DNA of 64,000 nucleotides. Source: Sequoia sempervirens. Its lineage: Eukaryota > Streptophyta > Pinopsida > Cupressales > Cupressaceae. The stretch lies in the NCBI GenBank assembly GCA_007258455.2, contig VDFB02275585.1, positions 30,312 through 94,311 on the forward strand, read 5' to 3'. The position numbers were made by a program, and so were the translations under genes. The notes under the pieces were generated by a model, which saw only the letters and a program-made list of their open reading frames with translations, was not told the origin of the DNA and did no database searches. Below, in pieces: positions 55,409 through 64,000 of this stretch (its first letter is position 1; each line of letters starts with the position of its first letter).

Positions 55409-55922
55409 TCAATTGGGTTGTTACATTTAGAGGGTTTTACAATAGTATATGGGTTGTAGGTTTCATAACACCCAGTATTTTCCAACTCTCAATTAGTGTA
55501 ATAAAAACCTTCTATTATTTAGAGAGTATGAATATAATGAAAGACACCTTCAAATATTTAGCACAACTATTAGTTAGAGTAAAAATTGTGTTTCAATTTC
55601 ATCATACTATCAAAAAATAAATGCACAAATTAATAGCAGGTTGGAAAATACAATGGGTTGCGAGTAATATGATTGTGCTTCTTTACTTTTCAAACGTATG
55701 AAGAAATTGAAACACAATTTTTACTCTAATTAAGACTTGTTATAAATTTTGAAGGTGAATTTAATTACATTCCTACTTTAACAAAAGTTTTTCATTACAT
55801 TCTTACTATTTTATAAAATTACAGGTTGGAAAATATGAGGTGTTATGAAACTTGAAATCCACTTGCTGTTCTAAAACCCTCTAAACGTAAATACCCTAAT
55901 GGTTAGTTACCCCTTAGCTCAA
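55409..55922. mobile_element. MITE-like element with long terminal inverted repeats
   Basis: The left arm (55409-55510: TTTAGAGGGTTTTACAATAG, TTCATAACACCCAGTATTTT) and the right arm (55807-55905) are inverted copies of about 100 bp (right arm complement: TTTAGAGGGTTTTAGAACAG, TTCATAACACCTCATATTTT). No ORF of transposase type is present. The interior (TATGAAGAAATTGAAACACA, TTTTGAAGGTGAATTTAATT) matches the satellite monomer. The extreme left end has been replaced by SMC2 fragment 10, so target duplication cannot be tested. Confidence 0.72.
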
Positions 55923-56007
55923 TTTTGTTAGTTTTGTGTATACCCCACTTGCAAATCCTCTTTAACCTCTTTGCCCTTGAGCTTTGAACAAACACAACGA
56001 ACTAAAT

Positions 56008-56300
56008 GATAACCGACATTATGTTTTCCAACCTCCAATTATATTGTCTATTTATTTTTCGATCATATGAAGAAAATGAGATATAATTTTCACTCTAACT
56101 AACAGTTGTGGTTAATTTGGAAGGTGACTTCCATTGCATTTATGTTTTCTAAATAATAAAAGGTTTTCATTGCAATCATACTGCTATGTATAATTGGAAA
56201 TTGGAAAAACTTGGTGTTATAAAACCTTAACCCACATACTATTGTAAAAGCCTCTACATGTAACGACCCAATTAGGTAGTCATCCCTCACGTTAATTTGG
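56008..56300. mobile_element. Second, diverged MITE-like copy
   Basis: Right arm AACTTGGTGTTATAAAACC, ACATGTAACGACCCAATTAG, GTAGTCATCCCTCAC. The left arm is reduced (ATTATGTTTTCCAACCTCC against the complement of GGAAATTGGAAAAACTTGGT). The sequences following each right arm (55910-55998 and 56282-56372) are also similar, so this region is a tandem duplication of about 370 bp. Confidence 0.6.
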
Positions 56301-56600
56301 TTAGTTTTATGTATCCCCTACCTACAACTCCTCTCCAAGCTCTCCACCTTTGATATTTGCACAAGCACAATGAAATTACTCACAACCCATTGTTTGGAAA
56401 AGAAAAAGCACAAAATGGTTGCAACAATTTATAGACAACCATTGAAAATTTTGTCCAAGAGAACCCTAGTCAATTTTGAGAACATTCCTTTGAAACCTAT
56501 TAGAATCTTCTTCAATTCCAGGGAGGGCACTACTCTTGTCAAAGTGTTCCAATATCCCATTAATAAAAATCTAAAGGAGTGATATCCATACACTCCGTTT
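56301..56600. other. Spacer, no gene assigned
   Basis: Two overlapping short ORFs on opposite strands (56370-56582 and 56429-56617) have no recognisable motif. It may hold the 3' end of the decayed minus-strand gene. Confidence 0.35.
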
Positions 56601-56604
56601 TCTC

Positions 56605-57330
56605 CTCCTTGAGCCATGTAACCAAAGAGACTGTTTGTTGTAGAAGCACTTCTCCATCTGCAATCTACTCCTTCATATCAGACTGAAAAAATTAACCATT
56701 TAAAAATCCATACAACATAAAGCTATATAAAGTAGAAAAAAATGACAACAATAGGAAATTCATAGGGCAAAAAGAGGCTAAACTATTTTTCTTGATGTTC
56801 ACATGTGCAATACGTTGTTGCAATTCAGGCAATGACAAGTCATCAAGATGGTCTTTGGTTGTGACACAACCAGAAAAATTACCACCGTGTTGTACAAACT
56901 CAAATTGTATATATTTCTATTAATTTAAGGCCTTCAAGCCACCCTACAATCCAAACATATTATTTCTAGAATAGAAGCTTGTGAATGTACATTCTGCAAC
57001 AAAGCCAATTTTCCCATTTGTACATTCAAAATTATCTCTGCTCGTCAAACTATCATGTCTGATGGTATGAGGATCAAAATAATCTTTCTGAGGAACTGTT
57101 CTCATGGTAATATGATCAGACATTTCTTACATGGGGGTCTTTACACTAGTGTCAGTTAAAGGCATGCATTTTCTCATAGGCAGCAGGACACTTGAGGTAC
57201 ATGCACGCAGGGGAAGATTGTCAGACTCATCTACTAGAAGCCTGGATCCATCAACTGGATTAAACCTTTAGAATTCATTAAACCGTGACAGAAAAATGGC
57301 AGTCCAAGATGCATAAAAAGAACCTGTACA
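56605..57330 (-). pseudogene. Decayed host gene, unidentified, minus strand
   Basis: From about 57326 (after a splice-acceptor-like TATGTACAG) one frame runs for more than 150 codons with only a few stops: NPVDGSRLLVDESDNLPLRA, SVLLPMRKCMPLTD, SDHITMRTVPQKDYFDPHTI, RDNFECTNGKIGFVAECTF, then EFVQHGGNFSGCVTTKDHLD and LSLPELQQRIAHVNI. A second exon-like block at 56690-56600 follows TTTTTTCAG and reads IADGEVLLQQTVSLVTWLKE, then EKTECMDITPLD. Composition and motif spacing look like a real nuclear protein. I do not recognise it. The MDIT and SDHITM words faintly recall MELT-type motifs of the kinetochore protein KNL1, which is a guess. Stops make it a pseudogene or a diverged annotation target. 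Confidence 0.5.
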
Positions 57331-57479
57331 TACATATATAATTGAACTCCAGTGTTTTGAAAGCAGAATCACACATATTTTTGCAAACGATGAAGTTGAG
57401 CAGGCTATACAACATTGTCATTTAGGGATATGACATTACTGAAGAAAAGAATCATGGGCTCTCCTGCACTTTTAGAACT

Positions 57480-57740
57480 TTGATCCGCCTCCTTCCCGCC
57501 CCTTATACTCGGAGCTGGCTACCCAGCCTACAAAATCTAATGTCCATCCCATGGGCTGTATGTTATGCCCATCCTGCATCAACTACGAAGACCCCACGAC
57601 CTGCTTTAATTCTGTCAGTCCGACAAAGTACACAACAACCCTGCCATCGGTATCATCCTCCGCCGTCAAGCCTCAAAAGAGAAGAGATGGGCCATTAATT
57701 TGTAGCAAGCGGCAATTTTATTACCCAACTACCAAATAAT
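57480..57740 (-). other. GC-richer stretch, possible first exon or 5' UTR of the minus-strand gene
   Basis: Less AT-rich than its surroundings and bounded by E2F-like boxes on its right. The minus strand has an open frame of about 70 codons with one stop (EDDTDGRVVVYFVGLTELKQ). The plus strand also has short ORFs. The strand choice follows from the downstream exon-like blocks. Confidence 0.3.
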
Positions 57741-57754
57741 TTCATCCCGCCCAA

Positions 57755-57820
57755 TTTTCCCGCAAAAATTACCCATCATCTTCATTTTATAACAAGCGCA
57801 GTTTTCCCGCAAAAATTACC
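57755..57820 (-). promoter_or_regulatory. Two identical E2F-like boxes
   Basis: TTTTCCCGCAAAAATTACC occurs exactly twice, at 57755-57773 and 57802-57820. TTTCCCGC fits the E2F consensus TTTSSCGC, found upstream of S-phase and mitotic genes. The boxes lie just upstream (minus sense) of the decayed gene. A further CCCGCC lies at 57746-57752. Confidence 0.6.
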
Positions 57821-57984
57821 AGGCTGTAGGTGAGGGAAAAGGAAATTACGCGCTCTGGTAAGTTCTGGAAATTACGCATTGTGTTTATGAAATAATTTTG
57901 GTGTATGTTTGGTTTTTTTTTTTTAAATGAATAAGAGTAATTTTGCTACCAGTCTTTAAAACAAAATCTTTTCCTTCACCAATT

Positions 57985-58378
57985 TTAACTCCAAAATGGA
58001 AAAACCCTACGCATGGGGGTGAATATAGATTTTATCTTCCAATACATGTTCCTGTGTCTGCAAGATCCACTCATGTATTCAATTAATTTTGGCCAAAATG
58101 TAGAAAATTTACATATCAAAGCCTGGTCGGCTAAAAATTCCTCACAATTTGCAATTCCAAAGTCCATTAAAAATTTCATAAATATTTGTTAAAATTTTAG
58201 GGACAAAGCTTTTACCCAAATTATCCAACTCAGTTTTAAAGCCTCCAGAATTATCACCATCCCTTTCTGCCACGCCATTAATGGGATCGGTTGGAGAGCG
58301 ACGGAGTCCTGGTAAAATCCCTTGCCCTGCTCTGATCTTCATCTCAAAATTGGTAAGGAAAACTTTCTTCTCCGTCAT
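57985..58378 (-). pseudogene. Possible LINE ORF1 (DUF4283-like) N-terminal fragment
   Basis: MTEKKVFLTNFEMKIRAGQG starts at 58378, with KSFVPKILTNIYEIFNGLWN before a stop. Continuation in shifted frames gives WILQTQEHVLEDKIYIHPHA and FSILELK. The W(I)xxxQExVxEDKIYIHPxAxGFxxxEL layout resembles plant LINE ORF1 proteins with a DUF4283 nucleic-acid-binding region. A poly(T) run at 57911-57922 could be the poly(A) of a minus-strand insertion, but no target duplication was found. Weak call. Confidence 0.35.
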
Positions 58379-60780
58379 AATACTAGGGTCAGGCCGAATG
58401 AGATGAGAAGGTCGATTTTTGAACTATATCGCCATTTGTAACTTCTTCAACCTGTTGCATCGATGTCTGTCAAACACTATGTTACCAGAAATGTGACGGC
58501 AGGGCTCCGTTTCGCGTTCTGACGAGAAAAACGCCGTTTTCGTTTCCTACGGCCATTTCTAGGCCATTTTTCCGTTTCTTGCCGTTGCAGGGAGTTCTCG
58601 AATTTTCTGTTAAACTGAAAAAAAATTATGCAGTTTCAAAGCCTTTAAAATTGATTTATGTGTTATATGAGAACTGGCTATGTTACATTGAAGTCTGAAC
58701 AAAAATCTGGCTGTTTTCGAGAGAGTAAGGGAAGGGGCGTTAATAGAGGTTGGAATGGTGTAAATAGAGGTCTTCGAAATAGCAGAATTAATGTCCTTTT
58801 TTTATGCATGTTACGCCAGTGGTGTAAATAGAGGTTCAGTTTATAATTGACTCTTAATTTTTTTAATTTTTATTATAAACTATAATTAAAGATAAAATAT
58901 TAAAAAAAAAAAATTGTGTGTTTTTTTTCTAATTATGAGTATTTTTTATATATACAGTTTATTTGCTGTTTTAATAAAATGTTTTAAAAGTGATATAATA
59001 TTTTTTTTTAAAGTGATTCTTGGTTTATATTTTATTATAATTTATATTTGACAAACTTTTAACTTGCATGTATTTTTATGTATGTGGGACAAAAACTTAT
59101 AATAATATGTTTGAAACTATATATGTATATAAAATTCAATCTTTAAAAATCCCGTTTCTCGTTGTCGTTGTCGTTGCTGTTTTCATTTCATAGGGACTCA
59201 AACATGACTAATCACATAGAGGACACATCATCAGAAGAGATAAAATAATACTTGTGTGTAGATGTTGGCTTCAAAAATAATATTTGTGTAAAGCTTGTGC
59301 GTAAGGGAGCTCACTTTATTTTGTATGGGCTAGCTTGCTGTAGTGCACAACTAATAAATTATGTTGTCAAATCTCTCTAAGCTTAATTTCTCAATTATGC
59401 TTCAGACATTGTGATCAAGATATACAAAATTAAACAAACGCAGTCTTAATATACAGACTATGAGACTATGTTATTCTCATAAACCTGGCAGAAAACCTTC
59501 AATTAAATGTATTTTTTTTACCAATAAATTTAATATATTTTTTTTATGACTATTTAATTTTTATTATTTTTTATTATAAATATTAAATTCATTGGTAAAA
59601 TCAAATTTAAAAAAATTAATTATTGAATAAATGTAAGAAAGTGTGTTAAAGTGTACATACTTATTTCAATATTTTTAAAATATAGGGACAAATTTATTTT
59701 AAATAATGTTTTTACAATGTATATATTTTTGTAAGGTTTGTTTTTTCATTCAAAACATATGCAAATTTCTATTTTGTCCTTGTTACTTATTTTTTATTTT
59801 ATGTTTTACATTTCCATCCTAAGGGTATTAACTTTTTCTTGAGGCACAAAGTAGAACTCTTGTATGACAACACAACCCATTTCATCTTTTTCAATATTGT
59901 ATAGTAAATAAATACATCACTAGTGAGAAAGCATTTTATTAACGCTTGTTGAGCTAAGATTGAAATAAATTACGAGGGAGGGAAAATGAAAGCAAATGCT
60001 TATGAAATGGCATATTTTCTATTGGATAAGAAAAAAAATCATTTTTTTTTCTAAGCAATTTTCATTCTTTATTTTGGTTGTGCAGTGTGCATTGGCGAAG
60101 TGAGTGCGATGCATAGCGGGGCAACTATAGAATGCGAGTGTCTGTGAGAGGCTCCAACTTTTAGAATCAAATTTTAGATTCAAATATAGTTATTTATAGG
60201 TATTAAGTTTTTAAATTCCATTTATGTCAATTTTGTTGCTATTAACAAATAAAATTTTATAACTGAAAATTAATATTATCTTAGATCAAAACTTTCTTTG
60301 TTGGATTTTTGTAAAATTTATAGATTAATGAAAATTCAATTTATTATATAATTTTCTAGTGTATTTAGGGAAAAAAGATTTCACAATGCTATTACATAGT
60401 GAATAATGTTATATTGATAATTTTGTACAATTTATTTGTTTAAATATTTCAATCTCTGCACACTTTTTTCTGATGTATCTTGTAAATAATATTGGATCCA
60501 ATGAAAATTTTCATTTTAATTTAATCTTTTTGACATACTCAAAATTTCAAACGTTTTAATTTTAATTTAATCTTTATGACATAAACCAAATTTTTCTAAG
60601 AAATATCTTTGTAAGAAACAATTTTTTATAATAAATAATTGGATGTTTATCAGTTATGTCCCTAAGTTTTCTTAAGTATAGAGGAGGGTCTAGAGTATGT
60701 TGACTTGGTATAAGGGAAGCATTCTAAGAGTGTCGTCTTAAGATTAAGGGATCCTTCACATGGAGTTAATCAAAACCTAG
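58379..60780. other. AT-rich intergenic DNA
   Basis: Apart from a GC-richer spot at 58490-58600 and its echo at 59150-59190 (CGTTGTCGTTGTCGTTGC), the sequence is strongly AT-rich and has no convincing ORF. Confidence 0.55.
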
Positions 60781-60788
60781 TCAAAACC

Positions 60789-60893
60789 TTTTGGACCATT
60801 GGAGTTAATCATACTTCACATTTGTTGATCATTGGGGTTATGGTATTTCACATTTTTTGGACCATTGGGGGTAATGGTATTTTGCATTTGTTT
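60789..60893 (+). repeat. Three degenerate units of about 34 bp
   Basis: TTGGACCATTGGAGTTAATC, TTGATCATTGGGGTTATGG and TTGGACCATTGGGGGTAATGG, each followed by a TTTCACATTT-like phrase. Confidence 0.7.
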
Positions 60894-62170
60894 GAGTGTT
60901 TACAAGGATCTATGAGATGGAGTATGTTGGGTATGTTGTAAAAAGCATCTATGTTGATAGTTGAGGATGAATAGAAATGGTATGGGACATCCTTAGGAGT
61001 TTTGAATAAAAGTTATGAACCTTAAAGAATGACCTTAAATTTTTCTACAATTTCATTGATTTGAATAGGTAGTGAATTCACCATCTATAATGGTGAACTT
61101 TTCTTTGTTATGATGATTGTGTCAAGTACCATAGAAAGCCACTTTTTATTTTATTTATTATTTTGAGTTGCTATCTATATATAATAAAATAAATACAAGT
61201 TATTAAAAAACATTTTTATTATTAAATTATTTAGATGAAATAATAATTTCATCTTATAACTTTATAAAATACTAAAATTAATGTATTTTTAATTTTTTTA
61301 ATAAATTTAATACAAATAAATTAATAATTATCATATATAGATTTTTAAGTTATATATTTTTAATAATCTTCTTAAGATATTTTACATAACAATCCACATA
61401 AAATTAAAATAATTATATTATCTAAATATCTTTATTTTATTATTTTAAATTAAAATAAGTAAAATTGTATGGAATAAATATATAGGTAAAGATCAAATTA
61501 CACATAGGATAAATATATATCTAGGTAAATTAAATTACACATAGGTAAATAAATATATAATTAAGTATGAACGAACTTCGTTAAATTTACTATTGCATAT
61601 AAGTTTATACATTAATATACTAATTTTAAAAACAAAATTATTCTTTGATATCATTATAAAATATTTTTTGACACTAGAATAATAATTAAATTATAAAATT
61701 CTAATGATTTAAAATTAGAAATTAGAAAATTAAATTTCAAAAATCCGAATTTTATAATTACACAAATTTGTTTCTAAATTCATATATTTAAATCATAAAA
61801 AATATTCATTTTTTTCTTAATAAAATTGAAAACATTTCAAAAAGGAAAAAACACTCATATTCTATTTTATTCAAAATCAATATATATCTATAAATAAATA
61901 TTATAAATTTAAGGTTTCACTAAATATTTTATTGTACAAAAATATAGAAACATAAATTTGCATCTAATAGAAAAAAAAATCATAATAAGTGCACATCTTA
62001 TTGTTAAACAATTGCAAAATTAAATACAAAGAAAATATAAAAACATTATTATAACAAATAAAAATAAGTTCTTAAATTAATATATATTTAAAACGAGCAT
62101 ATCTATCTTTAAAAAAATGCAATAAAGAATTGCATTTACACTTATCATATAGTTTTAAAATAATTTATAT
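60894..62170. other. Very AT-rich intergenic DNA
   Basis: No gene or ordered repeat seen. Confidence 0.55.
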
Positions 62171-62179
62171 AATATTATT

Positions 62180-62810
62180 ATTATGGTTAGGGTTAGATTA
62201 CAATTTAATTAGGGCTAAGATTACAATGTTGTCAAGGTTAAGGTTCAATTAGGGTTAAAGTTCAATGAGGTTGATGGTTCAATTATGGTTAAGGTTAGGT
62301 TTAGATTAGTGTGAGTTTTTTATGATTAGTTAAGGTCAAGGTTCTTATAGGTTTATAATTATTGCTATGGTTAATTAGGATTAGAATTACAATTTGCAAG
62401 GTTAGAGTTCTAGGATGAATTAAGGTTAGGGTTCTTATAGGCTTATAATTATTGCTATGTTTAATTAGGATTAGAATTACAATTTGCAAGGTTAGGGTTA
62501 GATTAGTATGAGGGTTCTAGGATGAATTAGGGTTAGATTAGTATGAGGGTTCTAGAATGAATTAAGGTTAGGATTTGTATAGTGTTACAATTACTATTAC
62601 AATTCAACAAGGATTATGGTTAGGTTTGACATTATGATTCATTTGGGGTTAGGGATGGGGTTAGTCTTTAATTATAATGCGTATATTTTGGTTAGGGTTA
62701 GGGTTCATTTAGTAATATATTAAATATATTATTATAATATTTTAAATATAATAGTTTATAGGGAGTGGACCATGGTTAGAATTACGGTTAGGGTAGGATT
62801 AGGGTTAGTA
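62180..62810 (+). repeat. Degenerate telomere-like (TTAGGG/TTAGGT) repeat region
   Basis: Many GGTTAGGGTT and AATTAGGGTTA words interspersed with other bases. They are never a clean array. A 90-bp unit (TTATAATTATTGCTATG, GGATTAGAATTACAATTTGC) is repeated once in tandem starting near 62343 and 62433. Plant telomeres use TTTAGGG; this is an interstitial look-alike. Confidence 0.7.
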
Positions 62811-64000
62811 TAAAGTTTTAATCTAATTAAGGTTACATTCAATTTTAATATATTATTGGTTGCCCCAAAATATAGATTAATGGTTATAATCACTTTCAGT
62901 TTAACCCTAATATGAATATAATAATCACAAGAATTAGAGTTCAATCTATGATTATAATTATAGATGGATTAAGAAGAGGATTGGAAGGATATAGATTGCA
63001 CATGGAGCCTCTTAAAAGGAAGGGAGGTGGAAAGAGAATAAACAAACCAAGGGTAGGAGAGCAAAGGAGTTAAAAGGAGAGGAAATAGGATTAAATCACA
63101 AAAGAAATTAGATGGAAAAAATAGACTAATAATATATATAGAGAAATGAAAAAAGAAAGTCTAGGTTTAAACTTAACTAAAAAAAATGATACACTACTCT
63201 TTATAATTTAATGATATATTGTAATCAAACTAATATGTTTTCATTTATAACGTGATATATTTGGTATTTTAATAATCTATAAATATATATATAGGTAAAA
63301 AATTAAAATAATAAATAAATAAAAACCCACTTCCTCTATTTTATATCATTTTATTAATCTAGACTAAATTTTAGAAATAGATAAAAATATTTTATACATA
63401 TATGATTTATACTTTAAAAAAATATCAATTTTTAATAATATGTGTTATTACATGCATTTAAACATATTAATAAATACAAATTGATTTAAAAAAATATTTA
63501 TTTATTAAAACATTAAAAGTTATTTTTTAAAAAATCAAAAAATAAATAAAACATAACAATTATTTAGTTTATTTAATAATGTATAAATTAAAAAATAACA
63601 CTTAAGAGTTTGCAGCACAAAATGCTTCATATATAGAAAATTCTTAAAGGTGTTCATCAACACAACTATTTTTTCAAACACTTAGACTATAGCAAATTAT
63701 AGACAATCATAAGCATTTGTGTATTTTTATGATCAACTGTCAAACCTATGGATCAAATTTGAATTTAAAAGTGTGAAGATCATTATGGTATGAAAGTGAC
63801 ATAGAATGAAAACAAAATAATTAACAGTTTGCTAGAACATAATAAAACACAATTTGATAAACATCTTGTAAATTAATATTATCTTTACTCTAATATCTAA
63901 ATATACTAATATATTATTACATTTGAATTCATCCTTAAATAATTTATGTTAAATAATTTTATTTTCTATATATTTCACTTTTATTTATAATTATTCATTT
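62811..64000. other. Very AT-rich intergenic DNA to the window end
   Basis: A purine-rich patch at 62960-63120 is the only compositional change. No gene seen. Confidence 0.55.

Noticed and set aside
57551..57739. Plus-strand Cys-containing ORF (MGCMLCPSCINYEDPTTC)
   Set aside because: It overlaps the minus-strand exon-like region, has no supporting downstream coding, and resembles no family I know.
62180..62810. A true chromosome end
   Set aside because: The repeats are degenerate, are not TTTAGGG arrays, and normal intergenic sequence continues on both sides.

Overview
This window looks like transposon-dominated nuclear DNA of a seed plant. The features behind that view are Ty1/copia and Ty3/gypsy LTR elements with plant-type PBS and gag motifs, a retroposed insertion with poly(A), plant PPR and SMC2 gene debris, and long AT-rich intergenic DNA. 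The degree of decay and nesting would fit a large, slowly purged genome such as a gymnosperm, but that is inference. I see no intact host protein-coding gene.

Layout. 1-1.1 kb: the 3' end of a chromodomain Ty3/gypsy element plus a probable LTR. 1.13-2.46 kb: a retroposed insertion with a 19-bp target duplication and poly(A). 2.5-6.9 kb: mostly non-coding, with a gag-like fragment on the minus strand. 6.94-14.1 kb: a complete but dead Ty1/copia element, with both LTRs, PBS, gag, protease, integrase, RT and RNase H, flanked by the 5-bp duplication AAACA. 14.4-25.3 kb: two divergent copies, in opposite orientation, of an unrecognised large ORF family. The plus-strand copy ends in an LTR whose 3' half is related to that of the gypsy element further right. 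25.3-31.6 kb: AT-rich DNA with a PPR pseudogene scrap and one small unidentified ORF.

31.6-55.4 kb is the most unusual part. It is a mosaic built repeatedly from the same modules: (i) a satellite whose cleanest monomer is about 175-180 bp, carrying a GTGTTTTCCAACAC core; (ii) homopurine GA-rich minisatellite tracts; (iii) ten fragments of the condensin gene SMC2 in both orientations; (iv) fragments of an integrase C-terminus; (v) half-copies of a MITE-like inverted-repeat element that shares sequence with the satellite monomer. A complete Ty3/gypsy element (37926-45114, 370-bp LTRs, duplication CAACA) has landed inside the satellite. Its pol has an extra RNase H between protease and RT. Parts of the mosaic recur as a direct repeat about 6.16 kb apart and as an inverted copy about 13 kb away.

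55.4-56.3 kb: two MITE-like inverted-repeat copies. 56.6-57.8 kb: a decayed host gene on the minus strand that I do not recognise, with two identical E2F-like TTTTCCCGC boxes upstream. 58-58.4 kb: a possible LINE ORF1 fragment. 58.4-64 kb: very AT-rich intergenic DNA with degenerate TTAGGG-like repeats at 62.2-62.8 kb. Nothing here forms a working pathway. The genes are retroelement polyproteins and captured scraps; the interest lies in how the modules were captured and amplified.
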